The notes below the pieces were generated by a model, which searched no databases, had not been told where the DNA came from, and worked only from the letters and a program-made list of their open reading frames with translations. From Candidatus Tagabacteria bacterium CG09_land_8_20_14_0_10_41_14 (GTDB lineage: Bacteria > Patescibacteriota > Minisyncoccia > JAHISW01 > Tagabacteraceae), in contig PEZL01000030.1 of NCBI GenBank assembly GCA_002774055.1, positions 1 through 8,451 of the forward strand: a stretch of DNA of 8,451 nucleotides, written 5' to 3'. Shown here in pieces: positions 3,919 to 8,451 of this stretch (its first letter is position 1; every line of letters starts with the position of its first letter). Made by a program: the position numbers and the translations under genes.

Positions 3919-6450
3919 ATGGGCTTTATAAAAAAATTTATAATCTTCTGTATTTTAGTCCTTCTTGCAGGAGGGGCCGGTTTATTTTTATGGATAAGTT
4001 CAATCCCGATTCCGGATTTTCAATCCTTTGACGAAAGGCGTGTAATTCAATCTACTAAAATTTACGACCGAACAGGAAAAATCCTTCTCTACGACGTTCA
4101 CAAGAACGTAAAAAGAAACGTCATCCCGTATGAAGAAATACCGCGCCAGATAAAAAATGCCACTGTGGCCATAGAAGACGAAAACTTCTACCAGCACGGC
4201 GGTATAAGTATTCCGAGTGTCATTCGCGCGTTTTTTGTTAATCTAGGCGCTGGTGAGATAGAGCAAGGAGGCTCAACCATCACTCAACAACTGGTAAAAA
4301 ACTCTCTCCTTACTTCGGAAAAAAAGATAACCCGTAAAATAAAAGAATTGTTTCTCGCGCTGAAGATAGAAAAAAGTTTCTCCAAAGAAGAAATCCTGAC
4401 TTTTTACCTTAACGAAATACCGTACGGAGGCAGTAATTACGGCATAGAGGCCGCCAGCCAGTCTTTTTTCGGCAAAAACACCAAAGACTTAACCCTAGCG
4501 GAATCGGCCTATTTGGCGGCGCTTCCCCAAGCCCCAACTTTTTACTCGCCTTACGGCAACCATAGAGAAGAACTTGACAAAAGAAAAAATTTAGTGCTCG
4601 GCCAGATGCTCAAACTCGGTTTTATTGAGGAAAACGAGTACGAACAGGCAAAAAACGAAAAAGCTACCTTTCTTAGCCAATCAGAAAAAGGAATCAGAGC
4701 TCCCCATTTCGTGCTCTATATAAAAAATTATCTGGAAAATAAATACGGAAAAGAGGCCGTGGAACAAGGCGGTTTAAAAGTCACAACCACCATAGACATA
4801 GAACTCCAAGAAGAAGCCGAAAAAATGGTAAAAGATTATATTGATGAAATAGAACAGAAATTCAACGCTTACAACGCAAGTATGACGGGTATTGACCCGA
4901 AAACAGGACAAATTTTGGTAATGGTCGGCTCAAGAGACTGGCACGCGGAATCTTTACCTGAAGGGTGCGCTCCAGGCTCTGACTGTAAATTTGAACCGCA
5001 ATTAAACGCGGGGACTTACGACAAGGGAAGACAGCCGGGTTCTTCTTTTAAACCTTTTGTTTACGCCACGGCGTTAGAAAAAGGATACACGGCAGAAACA
5101 GTCGTCTTTGATTTAAAAACAGAGTTCAACAGTTCGTGTAATCCGGACGGCACGCCCAAACCGGGCACAAAAGAAGATGAGTGCTATATGCCGGAGAACT
5201 ATGACGGTATCTTCCGAGGCCCTGTCACCTTCAGAGACGCGCTTGCTCAATCAATAAATATTCCGGCCGTTAAAGTTCTCTATCTTGCCGGCCTGAACAA
5301 CTCTTTAAATACCGCGAGAAATATGGGTATTTCCACGCTTAGCGATGCCTCAAGATACGGCCTTACTTTAGTATTGGGTGGGGGAGAGGTAACGCTCCTG
5401 GAAATGACCGGAGCCTATTCTGTTTTTGCCAATGAAGGAATAAAAAATCCTCTAACAGGAATTCTCAAAATAGAAGACGGGAACGGAAAAATACTTGAAG
5501 AGTTTAAAAAACAGGAACAGGAAGTTTTAAGTAAAGATATTTCTCAAACAATAACAAACATCCTTTCGGACAATGACGCCCGAAGTCCGGCATTCGGCGA
5601 ACAATCCTGGTTATATTTTCCGGAAAGAGAGGTGGCTGTAAAAACCGGGACGACGAACAATTACAGAGACGCTTGGGTAATCGGTTATACCCCAAATTTC
5701 ACGCTTGGTCTTTGGATAGGAAACAACGACAACTCCGAAATGGAAAAAAGAGTGGCCGGTTTTATAGCCGCGCCCCTGTGGAACAGTTTTTTTAAAAAAG
5801 TCTTTGAAAAAATCCCAAAAGAAGATTTTGCTAAAGAAAACATAATTAAACCGACAAACGATATGAAACCCGTACTTCGCGGATATTGGCAAGGCAGTAT
5901 AACCTATTATGTGGATAAAATCAGCGAAAAACTCATGACACAATTTACACCGATTGAACTAAGAGAGGAAAAATTTTTAACACAAGCCCATTCCATACTT
6001 TATTGGTTGAATAAAGACGAGCCAAATGGCGAGAGACCGGCACACCCGGAAGAAGATTCTCAATTTGCATTATGGGAAAAACCGGTCAGAGATTGGGCTC
6101 AAAATCAAAATATTATTGAACAAACAGAAGAAGATATGCCAAAAGAATACGATGACATACACAAACCGGAATACGCCCCGCAAATCCAGATAATATCTCC
6201 CCAGCCCAAAACGACCTTATCCCCAAACGAAAAAATCACTCTCACAATATCAGACCAAAGTCATTTTTTACTGGACTACATAGACGTTTATTTAAATGAC
6301 ACATATCTGGGACACCTAAGAGCGCCTCTTATACAAACGGTTTTCAACCTGGACGGATTGCCAACAACAAAAGAATCAATCTTAAAATTGATAGTTTACG
6401 ATAAAGTAAAAAACAAAAGCGAGTACAATATTCCGCTAATTTTCCGATAA
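3919..6450 (+). CDS. Class A penicillin-binding protein (glycosyltransferase/transpeptidase)
   Basis: A bifunctional peptidoglycan synthase acting outside the membrane: it polymerises lipid II into glycan chains and cross-links the peptides. It begins with a short cytoplasmic MGFIKK and one membrane anchor (about 7-28). The GT51 domain has EDENF with catalytic E86, GGSTITQQLVKN (117-128), and RKIKELFLALKIE (139-151) through EILTFYLNEIPYG (158-170). The transpeptidase has SSFK with nucleophile S375, SIN (445-447) and KTGT (575-578). Four cysteines (350, 356, 407, 422) flank the active serine and could form extracytoplasmic disulfides. Past about 650 is an extension with a linker region (HSILYWLNKDEPNGERP) and a C-terminal beta-rich, Ig-like segment (about 753-843), reminiscent of the tail of PBP1C. 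The 843-residue length fits. No symbol is given because 1A, 1B and 1C types cannot be told apart here. It is monocistronic and ends 3 bp from the dnaN stop. Confidence 0.93.
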   Translation: MGFIKKFIIFCILVLLAGGAGLFLWISSIPIPDFQSFDERRVIQSTKIYDRTGKILLYDVHKNVKRNVIPYEEIPRQIKNATVAIEDENFYQHGGISIPSVIRAFFVNLGAGEIEQGGSTITQQLVKNSLLTSEKKITRKIKELFLALKIEKSFSKEEILTFYLNEIPYGGSNYGIEAASQSFFGKNTKDLTLAESAYLAALPQAPTFYSPYGNHREELDKRKNLVLGQMLKLGFIEENEYEQAKNEKATFLSQSEKGIRAPHFVLYIKNYLENKYGKEAVEQGGLKVTTTIDIELQEEAEKMVKDYIDEIEQKFNAYNASMTGIDPKTGQILVMVGSRDWHAESLPEGCAPGSDCKFEPQLNAGTYDKGRQPGSSFKPFVYATALEKGYTAETVVFDLKTEFNSSCNPDGTPKPGTKEDECYMPENYDGIFRGPVTFRDALAQSINIPAVKVLYLAGLNNSLNTARNMGISTLSDASRYGLTLVLGGGEVTLLEMTGAYSVFANEGIKNPLTGILKIEDGNGKILEEFKKQEQEVLSKDISQTITNILSDNDARSPAFGEQSWLYFPEREVAVKTGTTNNYRDAWVIGYTPNFTLGLWIGNNDNSEMEKRVAGFIAAPLWNSFFKKVFEKIPKEDFAKENIIKPTNDMKPVLRGYWQGSITYYVDKISEKLMTQFTPIELREEKFLTQAHSILYWLNKDEPNGERPAHPEEDSQFALWEKPVRDWAQNQNIIEQTEEDMPKEYDDIHKPEYAPQIQIISPQPKTTLSPNEKITLTISDQSHFLLDYIDVYLNDTYLGHLRAPLIQTVFNLDGLPTTKESILKLIVYDKVKNKSEYNIPLIFR

Positions 6451-6453
6451 AAA

Positions 6454-7557
6454 CTAAAGGTTCTTCATCGGCATTACCAAATACCTAAAAGAATTATCAT
6501 CAAATCCTGTCACAATAAGCGCTTTTCCATCTCCGGCGAATTTTAATGAAATACTATCGGAGTTAATTGAAGTCAAACAGTCAGACAAATACCTATAATT
6601 AAAAACAATACTCAAATCATCCCCATCCATTTTTGATGGGATTTTAACGACATGCTCACCCAAATCCGGATTATTCGTCTGAAATTCTATAAAATTCTCG
6701 CCTGAATAAATTTTAATCTTCATTTCATTCAATTTTCCGCAAAACATCATGGCGGTTTTTAACGCGTCGGAAAACCTCCTCTTTTCAATATTTACCGTAT
6801 TCGTAAACCCGGAGGGAATAATTTCTTTATAATTAGGAAAACTTCCATCTACCAATCTAGAAACGAATTTTATATTTTTTGACTCTAAAACGATGTTATT
6901 TTCGTGTGGTTTTATTTTCAAATCTCCTTCCTGATTCTCAAAAACTCTTATACATTCCACCACTACCTTGTGGGGAAGCAAAAAACTCACAAAATCAGAG
7001 AAAGAATAAGGGAGAGTTTTTTCCGCCAAACGAAAAGAATCTGTTGACACGAAAGTGAGAGGATTCTTTTTCAAAGAAGAAACAAAAACACTGTTTATTT
7101 CCGGTTTCATTTCGGATAATGAAGTGGAATAATAAACCGATTTCAAACCCAAAACAAAATCGCTTACAGAAACAGTGAAAGATTTATTTTCTTTTATTTT
7201 TGGTAAATCGGGAAAGTCCGAAACCGGATAACCTTTTAGGGTGGTGGAACTATTCGGTGTCGCGACGATAAGATTATTGTTTACGCCAATGAACTCAATC
7301 TTTTCATTAGTGGAAAGAGAAGATATAAAACCCGAAAAGAGTTTAGATGGTATGGCCACTTTCCCCTCTTTTTTAATCTGAGCCGGTATGGAAACACTTA
7401 ACGCTATTTCCAAATTAGTACTTGTAAAAATCAATTTGTTTTTGGAGGCAGAAATTAAAACAGCGTTAAGTATGGGTAAGGTTGGGTTATTTCCGGATAT
7501 TTTTTCACATAACAACGCGGCTTGCTGAAGAAATTTCTTTTCACATATTCCTTTCAT
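6454..7557 (-). CDS. dnaN: DNA polymerase III beta sliding clamp
   Basis: The beta clamp is a ring-shaped dimer that tethers the replicative polymerase and many repair factors to DNA. The 367 residues fit three clamp domains (about 1-120, 121-245, 246-367). Diagnostic segments are STNLEIAL (46-53), the STDSFRLAEK segment in domain II, DGSFPNY at the start of domain III, and the C-terminal YLVMPMKNL, equivalent to the E. coli YVVMPMRL end that forms part of the peptide-binding cleft. The ATG at 7557 lies against a 41-base A/T-only stretch and has no Shine-Dalgarno sequence. dnaA lies 162 bp upstream on the same strand, the classical dnaA-dnaN order. The gene ends tail to tail with the penicillin-binding protein gene and no terminator is visible between them. 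Confidence 0.96.
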   Translation of the reverse strand: MKGICEKKFLQQAALLCEKISGNNPTLPILNAVLISASKNKLIFTSTNLEIALSVSIPAQIKKEGKVAIPSKLFSGFISSLSTNEKIEFIGVNNNLIVATPNSSTTLKGYPVSDFPDLPKIKENKSFTVSVSDFVLGLKSVYYSTSLSEMKPEINSVFVSSLKKNPLTFVSTDSFRLAEKTLPYSFSDFVSFLLPHKVVVECIRVFENQEGDLKIKPHENNIVLESKNIKFVSRLVDGSFPNYKEIIPSGFTNTVNIEKRRFSDALKTAMMFCGKLNEMKIKIYSGENFIEFQTNNPDLGEHVVKIPSKMDGDDLSIVFNYRYLSDCLTSINSDSISLKFAGDGKALIVTGFDDNSFRYLVMPMKNL

Positions 7558-7598
7558 AATAATATTATTATTTTAATTATTTATTATTTTTATTATTA
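7558..7598. other. AT-only stretch, candidate DNA unwinding element
   Basis: Forty-one consecutive bases are A or T, mostly trinucleotide-like ATT/TTA runs, directly upstream of the dnaN start. On the dnaA-to-dnaN strand the sequence after the last DnaA-box-like site reads GGA-CTA-ATA-ATA. The CTA unit is the complement of a 3'-GAT DnaA-trio element; later units deviate at the first position. Confidence 0.5.
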
Positions 7599-7602
7599 GT
7601 CC

Positions 7603-7620
7603 TGTGGATTTTGTTAATAA
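7603..7620 (-). promoter_or_regulatory. Pair of abutting DnaA-box-like sites
   Basis: TGTGGATTT (7603-7611) and TGTTAATAA (7612-7620) on the plus strand each match TGTGGATAA at 7 of 9 positions and abut with no spacer. They sit beside the AT-only stretch. Individually weak; the case rests on clustering and location. Confidence 0.45.
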
Positions 7621-7673
7621 CAGAAAATAAGTTGAAAAATAAACGTTTTAAATTCGGAAAAAAATTAATAAAC

Positions 7674-7694
7674 CGTTGATAACTATGTGGAAAA
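7674..7694 (-). promoter_or_regulatory. Second pair of DnaA-box-like sites
   Basis: CGTTGATAA (7674-7682, 7 of 9) and TGTGGAAAA (7686-7694, 8 of 9 against TGTGGATAA) lie 3 bp apart, in the same orientation as the first pair and nearer the end of dnaA. TGTGGAAAA is the best single match in the spacer. Confidence 0.5.
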
Positions 7695-7719
7695 AGACGG
7701 GAATAAATGTTAACAAAAT

Positions 7720-8451
7720 TTATTGACTGCCGTAAAGTATATTTCTTATTGCTTTGATGTCGTTTTCTATTTGAGAATCACTTTTCATATTTTTATTTAT
7801 CTTTTCATAAGCGTAAATAATAGTTGTATGATCTCTACCGCTGAATCTTTGTCCTATGTAAGGATATGAAGCGTTGAAGTCTTCTCTTAGAAGAAACATT
7901 GCGATTTGCCTTGGTAAGACATCCTCTTTTTTACGCGATTTTTTGAACAGTTTTTGTTCGTTTGTTTCGTAAAAATCCGCGACGGTTTTTACTATTTTAT
8001 TAAAAGTTATTTTTTTCTTAGGAAGAAATTTTTTTTCAAAAATATCTTGAGTTTCCTTGAAGGATAATGTCTTTCCAAGCAATTTAAACTGAGCCGATAA
8101 AAAATTTAATGCGCCCTCCAGTTCTCTTATATTGCTCTTCACCATGGAGGCTATATATTCTATGGTTTCATTGGGTAAATCAACATTTTTCGTTTGGGCT
8201 TTGTTTTTCAAAATAGCCACCCTTGATTCGTATTCCGGTTCCGAAATATCCGCCATCATTCCTCCTTCAAACCTTGATTTCAGGCGTTCTTCGAGGTCCG
8301 GAATTGATCTTGGCGGACGATCCGATGAAAAGATGATTTGTTTGTTGTCTTCGTAAAGAGTGTTAAAAATATGAAAAAATTCTTCTCTGGTTTTTGTCTT
8401 TCCCGCCAGGAATTGCACGTCGTCCATCATCAAAAAATCGCACTTTTTGAA
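7720..8451 (-). CDS. dnaA: Chromosomal replication initiator DnaA (partial, 5' end off the window)
   Basis: DnaA is the AAA+ initiator that binds DnaA boxes and melts the origin. The frame is open to the window edge and gives 243 C-terminal residues; a TTG at 8433 is an internal Leu codon, not the start. Visible, counted from the edge: Walker B FLMMDDVQFLAGK (6-18), sensor 1 SSDRPP (42-47), box VII RLKSRFEGG with probable arginine finger R60, sensor 2 NIRELEGALN (107-116), and DNA-binding domain IV with the signature GRDHTTIIYA (205-214). Domains I and II and the Walker A motif are missing only because the window ends. It precedes dnaN on the same strand with the candidate origin between them. 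Confidence 0.96.
   Translation of the reverse strand, partial: FKKCDFLMMDDVQFLAGKTKTREEFFHIFNTLYEDNKQIIFSSDRPPRSIPDLEERLKSRFEGGMMADISEPEYESRVAILKNKAQTKNVDLPNETIEYIASMVKSNIRELEGALNFLSAQFKLLGKTLSFKETQDIFEKKFLPKKKITFNKIVKTVADFYETNEQKLFKKSRKKEDVLPRQIAMFLLREDFNASYPYIGQRFSGRDHTTIIYAYEKINKNMKSDSQIENDIKAIRNILYGSQ

Larger units (their letters stand above)
7558..7719. other. Candidate chromosomal origin (oriC) between dnaA and dnaN
   Basis: The spacer between dnaA and dnaN is a standard place for bacterial oriC. It contains four 9-mers close to the DnaA box TGTGGATAA, all in the same orientation, and beside dnaN a run of 41 consecutive A/T bases (7558-7598) suited to be the DNA unwinding element. From dnaA toward dnaN the order is boxes, then CTA-ATA-ATA trinucleotides, then the AT-rich stretch, as in Bacillus-type origins. 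Boxes and AT run are seen directly; origin function is inferred. Confidence 0.6.

Noticed and set aside
5611..5943. A 110-codon minus-strand ORF inside the PBP gene
   Set aside because: Antisense shadow of the transpeptidase domain, whose motifs are unambiguous.
8428..8433. TTG/ATG codons at the start of the open frame as the dnaA start
   Set aside because: The frame continues upstream to the window edge with typical Walker B flanking residues, so these are internal codons of a truncated dnaA.
1..8451. UGA-to-glycine recoding as in Gracilibacteria/SR1
   Set aside because: yebC and ruvC end naturally in TGA at the expected lengths, and no gene has an internal TGA at a conserved glycine.

Overview
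The window looks like a chromosomal housekeeping region from a small-genome, AT-rich bacterium of the Patescibacteria/CPR type, most likely Parcubacteria-like. This rests on the character of the proteins: a YebC lacking its third domain, a tyrosyl-tRNA synthetase with KMSTT in place of KMSKS, a class A penicillin-binding protein with a long C-terminal extension, very short spacers, and no Shine-Dalgarno sequence at any start. yebC and ruvC both end in TGA and no internal TGA is needed, so the code is standard bacterial and not the UGA=Gly code of Gracilibacteria/SR1. Taxonomy is inferred from memory of such proteins, not from a search.

Layout, left to right. Positions 1-268 hold no convincing gene. 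They do hold a strong leftward promoter built over tandem 9-bp repeats, a 15-bp near-palindrome just upstream of it, and a perfect 26-bp palindrome. From 269 to 2318 lies a tight rightward operon, ruvB-yebC-ruvC (3-bp gap, then 11-bp overlap). It encodes the Holliday-junction motor and resolvase with a YebC-family protein between them; ruvA is not in the window. A 10-bp-arm hairpin and a tiny, extremely acidic ORF (45 aa) follow, then a textbook bidirectional terminator at 2606-2642.

Leftward tyrS ends at that terminator. Its start faces a rightward penicillin-binding protein gene (3919-6450) across an 88-bp divergent promoter region. That gene meets leftward dnaN tail to tail with only 3 bp between the stop codons. 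Upstream of dnaN a 162-bp AT-rich spacer separates it from dnaA, whose 5' part runs off the right edge. The spacer has four DnaA-box-like 9-mers in one orientation and 41 uninterrupted A/T bases, so it is a good candidate replication origin.

The genes serve replication initiation and processivity (dnaA, dnaN), recombination repair (ruvB, ruvC), translation (tyrS, probably yebC) and cell-wall synthesis. I see no mobile element, CRISPR array, tRNA, rRNA or defence system. The points worth a second look are the candidate origin, two promoters placed exactly 6 nt before start codons (suggesting leaderless mRNAs), the domain-deleted YebC, the acidic miniprotein, and the palindrome and repeat cluster at the left end.
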